The position numbers and the translations under genes were made by a program. This document shows positions 1-9,050 of a DNA stretch of 64,000 nucleotides, one piece after another. This DNA comes from Saprospiraceae bacterium (GTDB lineage Bacteria; Bacteroidota; Bacteroidia; Chitinophagales; Saprospiraceae). The stretch's first letter is position 1. Each line of letters starts with the position of its first letter. The stretch covers positions 49,069-113,068 of the forward strand of contig JAJCYH010000006.1 in NCBI GenBank assembly GCA_029262995.1, written 5' to 3'. The notes under the pieces are model-generated. The model was not told where the DNA came from. It did not search any database and was given only the letters and a program-made list of their open reading frames with translations.

Positions 1-444
1 TTGTAGTTTTTTTAGGTCAATTGTATTTTGAATATGGTAACGATTGACAAACTTTATTTCTTCTTTAAACTCATTCCATACATTATGAACATCATTGGCT
101 TGTGTTTCTAGAAAAGGCTTTAGTTTCAAGGAAACATTAATGTTAAAAATTGATTCGAAAGCTTCAAGTTCATCAGCAAAAATAGCTTTCAATAAATCAG
201 TTGGATTTAACACAATTTCGCTAATCACATTAAAATCTTCCTTTAAAGATTCGGATATTTGAGAACTGGAATGCTCGTCAGGAACATAAAGGGATAATAT
301 GTTTCTAAAAAATGGCGATAATTCTCGTGCTGAATAAATTGAGGTATTTTTAGTTTTGCAGAAATCACATTTTCCTGTTCTATCATCACCATTAATAATA
401 CTAATTAGATATGAACTAGTAAAACAATTAACACAACAGTTCAT
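1..444 (-). CDS. RES-type toxin-like protein with zinc-ribbon/HEPN-like N-terminus (partial)
   Basis: The N-terminal 148 codons run without a stop to the window edge, so the C-terminus (where a RES domain would lie) is missing. The start ATG is at 444, two bases after the stop of the upstream gene. Visible features are a CCVNC cysteine cluster near residue 3-7 and a second CDFC pair near residue 27-30, giving a likely zinc ribbon, then a helical stretch starting SARELSPFF. This matches the N-terminal region that precedes RES domains in many proteins; RES domains are NAD-degrading toxins in the known Xre-RES family. Assignment rests on the N-terminus only, so it could be another HEPN-like protein. 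Confidence 0.55.
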   Translation of the reverse strand, partial: MNCCVNCFTSSYLISIINGDDRTGKCDFCKTKNTSIYSARELSPFFRNILSLYVPDEHSSSQISESLKEDFNVISEIVLNPTDLLKAIFADELEAFESIFNINVSLKLKPFLETQANDVHNVWNEFKEEIKFVNRYHIQNTIDLKKLQ

Positions 445-446
445 AA

Positions 447-1382
447 TTAAATGTTATTAATCATTAACTCAATGTGATTCATTATTGATAGTTTTTTTAA
501 AGTTCCGAGTCCTGGGAAATGTCCTCTTTCTTGCAAATCTCTAAATTCATTAATAGCAGCAGTATTTAGATTGTTTTCGTTGCACCAAATGACCAATTTA
601 TTTATTGCTTCTGAAAATTTGCCACCAATATCTGCAACATCCTCATTAGAGTCAGAAACGAAATGTTTTACTTTAATTTGTCTATTGTCCAAATAACTCA
701 AATGAATTGCTACTGCTCTTGGTAAAAACCCAGATTCTGAATAATTATCACCTATGGTTAAGAAATCAGAAAACCCAACAAAACCGTCTTGAATATAAAA
801 CCTGTATTCTTTTGAAAAATCACTTTCATGGTCTAAATAGTCTGCATTCCTAGATTGTTCCTCGAAATAATCATCTAGACTTACAAGAGTGTTAGCCTCA
901 AATTCACGATAATATCTACGACTAGTTTTTTTGAAATATATTACGTTATAAACAATGTTTAATTGATTATTTAGTAACTCAATGTTTTGACTGTTTATTT
1001 CTGTTTTGTGTATTAATGTAATTCCGTTATAATTTAAATCTAAAACATTTATAAAATCAATTAATGCTGCAATGTTCCTTTCAGTTTTATAGTCGATTAT
1101 AACTGCTAGTTGGTAGTTGATATAATTTGCTGGAATTGAAGAATTAATTATTTCAATAATTCTTTCATACTGTCTTTCTAAATCACCGACTCTTGGATTT
1201 ATTATTATGTTAAAATTTGCGTTGCAATTTGTTAATTGAGCTAAAGTGGAAATTAAAGTGCTTGAAGCTTTGACTGGCTCAATAACTGGGGAAATTTTAT
1301 TTAATTCCTGTGGGAATAGTGCACATAATTCTCTTAAGGCAATTAATTCAAATTGTTTGCCTCTTAAATATGGGAAATACAT
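447..1382 (-). CDS. sce7725 family protein
   Basis: The 311-residue protein opens with MYFPYLRGKQFELIALREL, the hallmark start of the sce7725 family, which is related to phage beta-type proteins. The biochemical role of the family is unknown. No signal peptide or membrane segment is visible, so it should be cytoplasmic. Its start overlaps the end of the sce7726-like gene by 19 bases, and it is followed two bases later by the RES-type gene, so all three are probably cotranscribed and translationally coupled. The family is usually seen beside sce7726 proteins in accessory DNA, which suggests a defence or toxin role (inference). Confidence 0.75.
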   Translation of the reverse strand: MYFPYLRGKQFELIALRELCALFPQELNKISPVIEPVKASSTLISTLAQLTNCNANFNIIINPRVGDLERQYERIIEIINSSIPANYINYQLAVIIDYKTERNIAALIDFINVLDLNYNGITLIHKTEINSQNIELLNNQLNIVYNVIYFKKTSRRYYREFEANTLVSLDDYFEEQSRNADYLDHESDFSKEYRFYIQDGFVGFSDFLTIGDNYSESGFLPRAVAIHLSYLDNRQIKVKHFVSDSNEDVADIGGKFSEAINKLVIWCNENNLNTAAINEFRDLQERGHFPGLGTLKKLSIMNHIELMINNI

Positions 1383-2248
1383 ATTTTGCTGTTTTTATTA
1401 AGAAATGAGTTTAATTTTTCATACTCATTTTTTGAAAAATCCAATGTATAACAAATATGTTTTAGACTCTCTGGAATAACTTTTTCATGGATTTTTTTTG
1501 GATTAGAAATATTTCGAGATTTGAGTTTGTTAACCACCAATTTTTGAAACAATGAAACTTCAATATTTTTCGCTAGGGCTAAACACTCTTTGAAAATTCT
1601 TGTATTAGAAACTTCTGGCACAAAGTGGAAGTATTCGTCAATTATTTCTAAATATTCCTGCTTTCTTAAGGTTTTAAACAGTTTTTCATAACTAAAAGTA
1701 GCGACATTACTAGTTGCTTCTTTTAATGTTTTCAAAGCGTTTCTTGATGTTAATTCAATTATTCCAATTGTTGAATTATTATAAAGTTTAATTAATTTAT
1801 TTACGTGTTTTGAACTAGTTACAATATAAACTTTGTCTCCAAATTGACAATAATCTACAATTTGCTTATCTAATTTTTCAAGATTATCAAGTTCAGTTTT
1901 TATTTCATAAACTATAGCTTCTCCATTTAACAAAACAAAATCTGCAATAGATTTTCCTATATTAAATTCATTTAAAGCAATTGTATTTTTTAAACTATAT
2001 TTTTTTAGTAATAATTTATTAGTAAGTATATTTTTATATACATATTCATTTTTATAATTTTTTAATAGCGAATTATATATAAGATTGATTGCATCAAGAT
2101 TTGTTGTAGAATTTGAAACTGTTGTATACTTTTTTAACTTGTAAAAGGTAGAGCGATAGTCATCTTCTCGCACAATCTTTTTGAAGTTAGAAGGCGAAAT
2201 AATTTGAGATAAACTTCGTATTTTATTTAAGTCAATTACATTTTCCAT
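1364..2248 (-). CDS. sce7726 family protein, PD-(D/E)xK nuclease-like
   Basis: First gene of the three-gene operon, 294 residues. Residues 94-117 carry E94, D103 and a YEIKTE block with E115-x-K117 placed after a beta-strand-like stretch (IADFVLLNGE, AIVYEIK). This spacing fits the catalytic core of PD-(D/E)xK nucleases, and the sce7726 family is known to have such a core. A TAACTTTG -7 box lies at 2255-2262, only a few bases before the ATG, so the mRNA leader is very short or absent. A DNA- or RNA-cleaving role is inferred from the motif only. Confidence 0.65.
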   Translation of the reverse strand: MENVIDLNKIRSLSQIISPSNFKKIVREDDYRSTFYKLKKYTTVSNSTTNLDAINLIYNSLLKNYKNEYVYKNILTNKLLLKKYSLKNTIALNEFNIGKSIADFVLLNGEAIVYEIKTELDNLEKLDKQIVDYCQFGDKVYIVTSSKHVNKLIKLYNNSTIGIIELTSRNALKTLKEATSNVATFSYEKLFKTLRKQEYLEIIDEYFHFVPEVSNTRIFKECLALAKNIEVSLFQKLVVNKLKSRNISNPKKIHEKVIPESLKHICYTLDFSKNEYEKLNSFLNKNSKICISHI

Positions 2249-2254
2249 TTAAAA

Positions 2255-2262
2255 CAAAGTTA
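2255..2262 (-). promoter_or_regulatory. -7 promoter box of the sce7726-sce7725-RES operon
   Basis: On the minus strand this reads TAACTTTG, a match to the Bacteroidota -7 consensus TAnnTTTG. It ends 7 bases before the ATG at 2248, implying a nearly leaderless transcript. No clear TTG -33 element is visible. Confidence 0.5.
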
Positions 2263-2335
2263 CAAATTTAAAATTATGATTTTTAACTTACTATTGTTGC
2301 TTTCGAGTAAATTGTAATTATTACCAACAGAATTA

Positions 2336-3022
2336 TTACACAATTCCCGTGCCGATGATTTTGCCATCTTCCATTTCGATAACGCGATCGGTTTTAGCAG
2401 CAAAGTCTTTATCATGGGTAACTACCAATAAAGATAGGCCTTGAGTATCGCTTAAATCTCTAAGTATATTGAATACGTTTTCAGAATTTTTAGTGTCAAG
2501 ATTGCCAGTTGGTTCATCGCCCATAATAATATTTGGGTTATTGATTAGAGCACGAGCAATAGCCACTCTTTGTTTTTGACCACCTGATATTCTTGAAGCT
2601 TTTTTATAAGCTTGCTCTTCAATATCCAGAAGAGCTAATTTAGCCAATGCATCTTTCTTGATTTGGGCATATGGTTTTAATCCTAACTTCCTTGCGGGCA
2701 TCATAACATTATCTAGTACTGTAAATTCAGGAAGCAAATAGTGAAATTGAAACACAAATCCAATATCTTCATTTCTTAATTGTGTTAATTCATTATGAGA
2801 TTTACCTGTTATTTTATTCTCGTTGAAAAACAATTCTCCTTCATAGTCAGTATCCATAGTGGAAAGAATATAGAGTAGGGTAGACTTGCCACATCCTGAC
2901 TTACCCATGATGCTAACAAACTCTCCTTTGTTAATAGAAAAATCAATATCCCTTAAGGCATGAAACAGTACTGGTTTGCGGAAATATTTATTAAGTGATT
3001 TTACTTCAAGAATCTTTGACAT
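2336..3022 (-). CDS. ABC transporter ATP-binding protein (LolD/MacB type)
   Basis: A 228-residue ATPase with all ABC motifs: Walker A GKSGCGKST at residues 40-48, signature SGGQKQR at 146-152, Walker B IIMGDEP around 165-171, and the switch histidine in VVTHD. Length and the close match to LolD/MacB ATPases indicate it powers the FtsX-type permease encoded five bases upstream. With the adaptor protein two genes upstream it forms a MacAB-like tripartite efflux or lipoprotein-handling complex in the inner membrane. The exported substrate cannot be read from the sequence. It is last in the operon. Confidence 0.9.
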   Translation of the reverse strand: MSKILEVKSLNKYFRKPVLFHALRDIDFSINKGEFVSIMGKSGCGKSTLLYILSTMDTDYEGELFFNENKITGKSHNELTQLRNEDIGFVFQFHYLLPEFTVLDNVMMPARKLGLKPYAQIKKDALAKLALLDIEEQAYKKASRISGGQKQRVAIARALINNPNIIMGDEPTGNLDTKNSENVFNILRDLSDTQGLSLLVVTHDKDFAAKTDRVIEMEDGKIIGTGIV

Positions 3023-3027
3023 GGCAT

Positions 3028-4290
3028 TTACTGTTTACGAATTATTTCAACAGGGTCAATGTTTTTTGCCCGTAAAGAGGGCAGGAATCCTGCAAGAAAG
3101 GTGGATATCAAAGCAAAGCATATCCCAATGATATAGAACTTAGGATTAAAATTAACTGGGAAGGTATCTACCGTTGGTAATGCTTCCGTTTTAAATGGAA
3201 TATTGGAAATAACAATTGAAATCATATGTCCTAGAATTAATCCTAGTACGCCTCCAACTAAACCAATAACCATAGCCTGGCTTATAAAAATGTATTGAAC
3301 ATCCTTTCCAGAAAATCCGGTTGCCTTTAGTATTGCAATGTCATTCATCTTTTCATATATCAACATATTCAGAATATTATATATTCCAAATCCCGCAACG
3401 ATTAAAAGGGTAATAGAAACTGCATAGGTAATCATATTTCGTATGCTGGTTCCAGTTTCAAACTGAGCATTTGCCGTTTTGATGTCTATTGCGGTTAAGT
3501 TGTATTTGTCTGAAATAAATTTAGACATCGGTTCTGCATTTTCAATTTCATATAACTTGACGTTGATGTCTGTTATATAATTGCTACCTTCACCAAGTAA
3601 TTGCTGTGCCATAGCTAGATTGACATAGCTTTGAACATTATCGAATTCTGCAAGTCCACTTTGATAAATGCCTACTACCTTCAATGGGAAAGTTTGCCCT
3701 TGTGGTGTAACCAATTGAACCTTGTTTCCAATATTTATAGATAGTTTATTTGCAACACCAGCTCCTAAAAGTATTCCTTGTGGTGTTCGTATCAATTCTT
3801 CAGCCGAACCTTTAATTATATAATCACCAAAATTGAATAGTCTATCTTCTTCATATGGATCTATACCTGTTACATTGCCATTTAACTCTACAGAACTTGC
3901 TGTATAAAAGACTTTTGTAACTACTTCTGCACAAACACCCATTACACGATCGTCTTTTTTTAAATGATCCATTAATGTCTTACCGTTATGAATTCTTGAC
4001 TGATTCTGTTTTGGCTTGATAGACTTGATTACATTAAAGGTTTCTGCAAAGGAAGCCGATTTATCTATTGCCTGTATTTTTGAAGGTTTAATTTCATTAT
4101 ATATATGTATATGTGGTGTCCTGTTCAGGATCAACCCATCTAATAGTCCATTTAAACCAGTCATGAAACTAACGAGGATTATGAAAGTGCCAATGCCGAA
4201 TGTAACGCCAAGAGCAGCGATACTGCTTTGTTTGATTCTAGAGAGAAGATGCGTTTTAGTAATGTCGAATATTAATTTCGTGTTTTTCAT
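3028..4290 (-). CDS. ABC transporter permease, FtsX/MacB family
   Basis: 420 residues with one transmembrane segment near residues 20-50, a large periplasmic MacB-like core domain, and three transmembrane helices in the C-terminal third (about 287-310, 333-360, 385-405). This four-helix type VII ABC topology couples cytoplasmic ATP hydrolysis to periplasmic movements. The C-terminal LPSLRAKNIDPVEIIR is the usual coupling tail of the family. It sits between the adaptor gene (3 bases before) and the ATPase gene (5 bases after), so one transcript encodes the complex. Confidence 0.88.
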   Translation of the reverse strand: MKNTKLIFDITKTHLLSRIKQSSIAALGVTFGIGTFIILVSFMTGLNGLLDGLILNRTPHIHIYNEIKPSKIQAIDKSASFAETFNVIKSIKPKQNQSRIHNGKTLMDHLKKDDRVMGVCAEVVTKVFYTASSVELNGNVTGIDPYEEDRLFNFGDYIIKGSAEELIRTPQGILLGAGVANKLSINIGNKVQLVTPQGQTFPLKVVGIYQSGLAEFDNVQSYVNLAMAQQLLGEGSNYITDINVKLYEIENAEPMSKFISDKYNLTAIDIKTANAQFETGTSIRNMITYAVSITLLIVAGFGIYNILNMLIYEKMNDIAILKATGFSGKDVQYIFISQAMVIGLVGGVLGLILGHMISIVISNIPFKTEALPTVDTFPVNFNPKFYIIGICFALISTFLAGFLPSLRAKNIDPVEIIRKQ

Positions 4291-4293
4291 CCT

Positions 4294-5400
4294 CTAGGGT
4301 TTGATCAGTTGTGTACTGCTGTCAATACCTGAAATAATTTCGACAAGTTCAATGTTTTTCTGACCAACTTGGACAACATGCTTCTTGTTGTTAATATCTG
4401 TTACCTTGTTTTCGTTGTCAAGATATTCTAATGGGATCGTTAATACATTGGTCTTTTGTTCGATAATAATATTTGCCTCACCCGATAATCCTGCGTATAA
4501 TTTTTCTGGTCTTGTAAGAAATTGAGCTTCAACTTGGAAACTTAAGTTTCTTAAATTTTTACTAGGATAGACCTTTATTATATTAGCCTTATAGGTTTGA
4601 TTCGGATAAGCGTCAAGGCTTACTATTGTTTTTTGTCCTAACTCTATCTTTGCGATGTCTATTTCATCGATTTGCATTTCAACGATAAACTCGCTTTTAT
4701 GGCCTAATTCTGCTAAGGCTTCTTGCCTAGAAATCATCTCACCTTCTTCCTTGTTAAGTTTATAAACTTTAGAATCACCTTTTACTTTTACGATATAGTC
4801 CTGAAGCAAGGATTGTGAGCGTTGAACATTTATCTGCGTTTGTTTTAATTGATTTTTAAGCTCAATTTCGAGTTGCTTCTTTCTCTCCCCAGATGAAAGT
4901 AGATTTTCAATGCATATTTCATATTTCAGTTTGGTATTGTCCAATTCTGCTTTAGAGCCAATGTTTTTCTCCCATAGATTTTTAAGTCTGGAATAGTTTA
5001 TTGAATCTGTGATACATTGCGCTTTTAGGTTTTTAATCTCACTTTCAATTAAGCTTAGTTGGTTACTCTCTCCTTTTAATTTTGATTCTGCAAGTTGTCT
5101 CTGTAACTCAAAAGATTTGACATCATAATTTTCACGCAGTGGCTTGATATAAGCAATAATATCGTTCTCAATGAGGGTATCTCCTTCTGTAACTTCGAGC
5201 TTGTTAATAATGCCGTTAACTTCTGGAAAAAGCAAATAGTGATTTTTGGGTTGGACAATTGCTGATGCATAAACAGAAATGGTCATATCTCTCAATGTTG
5301 GATTGATAGAAAGCTTTTCTTCATTGCAAGCACCGAGGAATAATATCCCTATGAAGAAACTTAAAAGAAAGACTTGGTTATGCATATTTCTATTTTGCAT
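4294..5400 (-). CDS. HlyD/MacA-type periplasmic adaptor lipoprotein
   Basis: 368 residues starting with a lipoprotein signal ending in LFLGAC, so it should be anchored in a membrane as a lipoprotein. The sequence then has a barrel-sandwich (lipoyl-like) half motif (PEVNGIINKLEVTEGDTL), a long coiled-coil hairpin (about residues 95-200), the second lipoyl half (VKGDSKVYKLNKEEGEMI) and a beta-barrel region. This is the classic membrane-fusion-protein order. As first gene of the operon it is expected to bridge the MacB-like permease to an outer-membrane channel; no TolC gene is adjacent here. Confidence 0.85.
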   Translation of the reverse strand: MQNRNMHNQVFLLSFFIGILFLGACNEEKLSINPTLRDMTISVYASAIVQPKNHYLLFPEVNGIINKLEVTEGDTLIENDIIAYIKPLRENYDVKSFELQRQLAESKLKGESNQLSLIESEIKNLKAQCITDSINYSRLKNLWEKNIGSKAELDNTKLKYEICIENLLSSGERKKQLEIELKNQLKQTQINVQRSQSLLQDYIVKVKGDSKVYKLNKEEGEMISRQEALAELGHKSEFIVEMQIDEIDIAKIELGQKTIVSLDAYPNQTYKANIIKVYPSKNLRNLSFQVEAQFLTRPEKLYAGLSGEANIIIEQKTNVLTIPLEYLDNENKVTDINNKKHVVQVGQKNIELVEIISGIDSSTQLIKP

Positions 5401-5640
5401 TATTTTATTAAATTAGCAATTAGCTTAAAACTGTATAAATTCCAAATGACTTGCATCATCTTCGTAACTGAGTTTGGTGCGATATTCTATTAATGATCAT
5501 TCAATAATTTCTTTATTGTTGAAGATGGCCTTAGTCTTCAATAATGTATAATTAGTTATGTTTTTATAAATTACCCATCTTTATGGAAACAAATATTGAA
5601 GATACGTGGTTTAGATTACATTAAATAACTAATAAAAAAG

Positions 5641-6471
5641 ATGAAAAACAGTTTAAATTTATTTGCATTTACATTTTTATTATCTATTGCAGCTTGTAAT
5701 AATGCTCAAAAAAGCAATGATGCAGAAGATGTAAAGGATATTGAAAAATCTATAAGAGGTGAGGAGTTAAGTTATTCTACTGATTCCACCAATATGAATG
5801 GATATATTTCCTATGATGCTAATCAAGAAGGAAAGCGTCCAGGCGTTCTGGTTGTTCACGAGTGGTGGGGTCATAATGAATATGTACGGCAAAGAGCTGA
5901 TATGTTGGCGGATCTGGGTTATGTTGCACTTGCCGTGGACATGTATGGAGATGGCAAACAGGCCAATCACCCTGATGATGCAGGCAAGTTTGTTCAAGAA
6001 GTTGTTTCTAATATCGATGAAGCAAAGGCGAGGTTTGAATCAGCTATGACGGCATTAAAATCTAATGAAAATGTAGATCCCGAAAGAATTGCTGCAATTG
6101 GCTATTGTTTTGGTGGATCCGTAGTTTTGTCTATGGCAAATGCAGGATATGATTTGGATGCCGTTGCAGCCTTTCACGCAGGAGTAGCACTACCCATTCC
6201 TCCTTCAGAAGATATTATGGCAAAAATTCTTGTTGCTAATGGTGCTGATGACCCATTTATTCCTAAGGAATCCATTGTGGCTTATAAAGCACAAATGGAT
6301 AAGGTAGGCGCTAATTATGAGTATGTCACTTATGAGGGAGCCGTTCATGGGTTTACAAGTCCTATGGCTGATTCATTGGGAGTTAAATTCGAATTACCAC
6401 TCGCCTATAATGAAAAAGCAGATACAGATTCCTGGAACAAGCTGAAAGAATTGCTTTCAAGTGTATTTTAG
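5641..6471 (+). CDS. dienelactone hydrolase family lipoprotein
   Basis: 276 residues. The N-terminus is a lipoprotein signal with cleavage before C19 (SIAAC). The mature part is an alpha/beta hydrolase with the dienelactone hydrolase triad: nucleophile C156 in GYCFGG, acid near D204 in GADDPFI, and H236 in VHGF; the E-W-W-G oxyanion-region motif is also present at residues 74-77. Family members hydrolyse dienelactones or other esters; the lipoprotein anchor places this one in the envelope. It is monocistronic, with a strong terminator 26 bases after the stop. Confidence 0.88.
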   Translation: MKNSLNLFAFTFLLSIAACNNAQKSNDAEDVKDIEKSIRGEELSYSTDSTNMNGYISYDANQEGKRPGVLVVHEWWGHNEYVRQRADMLADLGYVALAVDMYGDGKQANHPDDAGKFVQEVVSNIDEAKARFESAMTALKSNENVDPERIAAIGYCFGGSVVLSMANAGYDLDAVAAFHAGVALPIPPSEDIMAKILVANGADDPFIPKESIVAYKAQMDKVGANYEYVTYEGAVHGFTSPMADSLGVKFELPLAYNEKADTDSWNKLKELLSSVF

Positions 6472-6497
6472 TTTCAAGAGGATATAATAATTTTAAG

Positions 6498-6528
6498 AGG
6501 CGTTCATTTTTATGGACGCCTTTTTTTT
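6498..6528 (+). terminator. rho-independent terminator of the dienelactone hydrolase gene
   Basis: A 10-bp stem AGGCGTTCAT/ATGGACGCCT (one G-T pair) with a TTTT loop is followed by eight T residues on the plus strand. It lies directly after the hydrolase gene. Confidence 0.85.
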
Positions 6529-6935
6529 GAACATATTTTGTACTTATTTATATTTCGTTCATAATTTGCATTGAATGAATTACTTATTTTTTTGAGTTCT
6601 GTATCCCCCAATATAGATTCTCTAATTTTATAGATTAATAAATTTTTGATAGAAGCTTGTAGTTTATGAGTTTTCTTAATATCAAAGCAATCTTGGAGAA
6701 GCATAAATTAGTCTTCTTCAATATTAAAGTAGTTTCCATGTTTTATAAATAGCTTAGGGTTAATTCTTCTTTTATCTTTTGTTATAGCATTTATTGTTTG
6801 TGGATATTCTTGAATTGACTTGGTTAAATCGATAGCTTTGATGTTTCTCTTATCAAGTTCTCTTTTTAATATTGCACCTGGGTGAATTCCGTTGACGAGC
6901 ACTAGTTTGTAATTAATATAATTAAAAAGCCTCAC
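6510..6935 (-). pseudogene. HigA-like XRE antitoxin relic with in-frame stop
   Basis: Two adjacent segments in the same frame (6708-6935 and 6510-6704) together resemble a HigA/XRE family protein: NGIHPGAILKREL, a helix-turn-helix with QTINAITKDKRRINP, then NIEED, a TAA stop, and FMLLQDCFDIKK. In intact members the two halves read through, typically as NIEEG-F/L-M-x-LQ-xYDIKK. The stop codon is at 6708-6710. Codons also look missing before NYFNIEED. The true N-terminus is probably the VNGIHPG region; the codons before it overlap a terminator. No toxin gene lies beside it. I infer a decayed solitary antitoxin. Confidence 0.6.
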
Positions 6936-6954
6936 AATTATTCACGGGGCTTTT
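6925..6954 (-). terminator. terminator of the ene-reductase gene
   Basis: On the minus strand AAAAGCC and GGCTTTTT form a stem around a 16-base loop and end in T residues. It sits 37 bases after the stop of the ene-reductase gene at 6991. Confidence 0.65.
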
Positions 6955-6990
6955 GTTTTGTTGTAAGTATTGTTTTGCTTTAAGCAAAAA

Positions 6991-8085
6991 TTAATTTTCG
7001 CTATTAGGGTAATCAGTATAACCCTTTGGACCTGGTGTATAAAAGGTACTTTGGTCATATTCAGCCAATTCAATATTATTTTTCATCCTGTTAACAAGGT
7101 CAGGATTTGAAATAAATGGCTTTCCAAATGCAACCAGTTCCCCTAAATCGTTTTCCAAGGCTGCTTCAGCTTTTGATTTGTCTAAGCCTCCACTGATGAC
7201 CATGGTGCCGCCAAAAGCTTTTTTCATTTTTTGCTTTAACGAATTAGGTACTTCCGGAGCTCCCATTGAGGAGTGATCAACAATATGCAGATAAGCTAGA
7301 CCCAGCTTTCCCAATTCCTCTGCCAAATAGACAAAGCATTCATCAATACCTTCAAATATTTCCATATCGTTGAAAACACCGTAAGGAGACAAACGGATTC
7401 CTGTTTTATCTGCACCAATGGCATCGCTTACTTTTTTTGCCACCTCAATGGCAAAGCGTACTCTATTTTCGATCGGTCCACCATATTCATCATCACGTTT
7501 GTTTGATGCGGCATTGATAAATTGGTCAATCAAATAGCCATTTGCGCCATGCAACTCAACACCATGCATTCCAGCATAAATTGCATTTTTAGAGGCTTGA
7601 ACATATTCTTCAATAGCTTCGTGAATTTGCTTTTGTGTCATAGCTTGAGCTAAAGGGTAGTCAAGCATTCCTTTTCCATCTACATACATCTGTCCAGACA
7701 TTCCTACGGAGGATGGTGCAAGATGCTGTCCACCTTGTGGCAAATTGCCTGGATGTGTCACTCTGCCGGTATGCATAAGTTGCATGAATATTTTTCCTTC
7801 TTTTTCATTTACAGCTTCAGTGACCTTTTTCCATGCCTCTGTTTGTTTTTTTGAATACGCACCAGGAATTCTAGGATATCCTAATCCATTTGGAGATGGT
7901 GAAACACCTTCTGTGATGATTAATCCCGCATCATCCCGCTGACCATAATAAATAGCCATTAGATCATTTGGCATATTGTCAATGGCTCTTGATCTTGTCA
8001 TTGGTGCCATTACAATTCTGTTCTTCAATTCTATTTCTCCTAATTTGTACTTTGAAAAGATCATGTTTTTATTATTGTTACTCAT
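6991..8085 (-). CDS. alkene reductase, Old Yellow Enzyme family
   Basis: 364 residues with the full pattern of FMN-dependent Old Yellow Enzymes: RIVMAPMTRSRA near the N-terminus, QLMHTGRVTHPGN (FMN binding), and HGANGYLIDQF with substrate-binding residues followed by SNKRDDEYGG. The family uses NAD(P)H to reduce activated C=C bonds in enals, enones, nitroalkenes or nitrate esters (NemA-like). No signal peptide, so cytoplasmic. Single gene with its own terminator. Confidence 0.93.
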   Translation of the reverse strand: MSNNNKNMIFSKYKLGEIELKNRIVMAPMTRSRAIDNMPNDLMAIYYGQRDDAGLIITEGVSPSPNGLGYPRIPGAYSKKQTEAWKKVTEAVNEKEGKIFMQLMHTGRVTHPGNLPQGGQHLAPSSVGMSGQMYVDGKGMLDYPLAQAMTQKQIHEAIEEYVQASKNAIYAGMHGVELHGANGYLIDQFINAASNKRDDEYGGPIENRVRFAIEVAKKVSDAIGADKTGIRLSPYGVFNDMEIFEGIDECFVYLAEELGKLGLAYLHIVDHSSMGAPEVPNSLKQKMKKAFGGTMVISGGLDKSKAEAALENDLGELVAFGKPFISNPDLVNRMKNNIELAEYDQSTFYTPGPKGYTDYPNSEN

Positions 8086-8170
8086 TATTAACTAGGATTG
8101 CACTTCTTAGTTCACTGAGAATAATAAAAGCTTAATTTGTCTGTATCTTTAGATCAATAATTGATCTCCT

Positions 8171-8677
8171 ATGAAATTTATTTTTTTAACTGCTTTAATA
8201 TTAACTACTTATTTTGGAATAGTTGCTCAATCTTCAGATTCTATGAACCGTTCTCGCAAATGGTTGTCCTCCATTAATGTCATTGATGCTTACAGATTTC
8301 AGGATAGAACTGAATTTAGCAGACTAGGATTTGAATACCAACTAAACCATACTGGATCATCCAAAATTGGGTTCCAGCTTAGTTTTTCATATTTTTATTT
8401 TAATAGAATGGACTTTACCAGTATTCCTTTGATGATTGGTGCACATTATCATTTGAATGATTCCGATAAATATGCGTTTCGTGTTTTGTTTAAGGTGGGG
8501 CCATCTGCAGGTATAGGTAATGATTATGCAAGTATTTTTATAGCAACTGAAACTGGATTGCAGATCAGTACTTTGAATCATAAGGGCTTGATTGCAAATA
8601 TCAGTTGGGCCAATACTTTAGCTTTTCATCCTAGTCACTTTGCTTTTATTAAGGCAGGTATTGGTTATGTGTTTTAA
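8171..8677 (+). CDS. secreted outer-membrane beta-barrel-like protein, unknown function
   Basis: 168 residues with a clear signal peptide (FLTALILTTYFGIVAQ). The mature part alternates polar and aromatic residues in short strands (GFQLSFSYFYFNRMDF, YAFRVLFKVGPSAGIG) and ends in an aromatic residue, IKAGIGYVF, which is typical of small outer-membrane beta-barrels. I do not recognise a named family. Confidence 0.6.
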   Translation: MKFIFLTALILTTYFGIVAQSSDSMNRSRKWLSSINVIDAYRFQDRTEFSRLGFEYQLNHTGSSKIGFQLSFSYFYFNRMDFTSIPLMIGAHYHLNDSDKYAFRVLFKVGPSAGIGNDYASIFIATETGLQISTLNHKGLIANISWANTLAFHPSHFAFIKAGIGYVF

Positions 8678-8779
8678 TATTACTTTTCGGTAACATCTTA
8701 TAGTGTAAATTCTAATTTACAATTTATCAAGTTACTATAATTCAGGGTTCACCTTCAAACTGAAAACTGAAATATTTCT

Positions 8780-8960
8780 TCATCTCTTAGGAATAATTCT
8801 TTCTGAATATTCTTTCCAAAACTTTAGTATGTCAAAAGCACATCTCTCAATGTATTGAATATCAGCCACTTTGATGTCTGCTAGGATTGACTTTAAGACA
8901 ATAGCGCAATATGTGTTTTTAGTATTATTCTGATTTTCTGCTTGGTTGGTATGAAATAAT
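8780..8960 (-). pseudogene. possible gene fragment, unknown
   Basis: The 373-base gap between two plus-strand genes holds an open minus-strand stretch of about 55 codons ending in a TGA at 8780-8782. The last part reads KFWKEYSERIIPKR and has protein-like composition, but no start codon is present. It may be the tail of a lost gene. Nothing else is evident in the gap. Confidence 0.25.
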
Positions 8961-9050
8961 TGTTTGTTCGTCTATGTGAAGTAACTTCCTATAATAAACT
9001 ATCGTTTTATATGTAATTACTTTGATATCTAACAAAAAAAAATAAATAAG

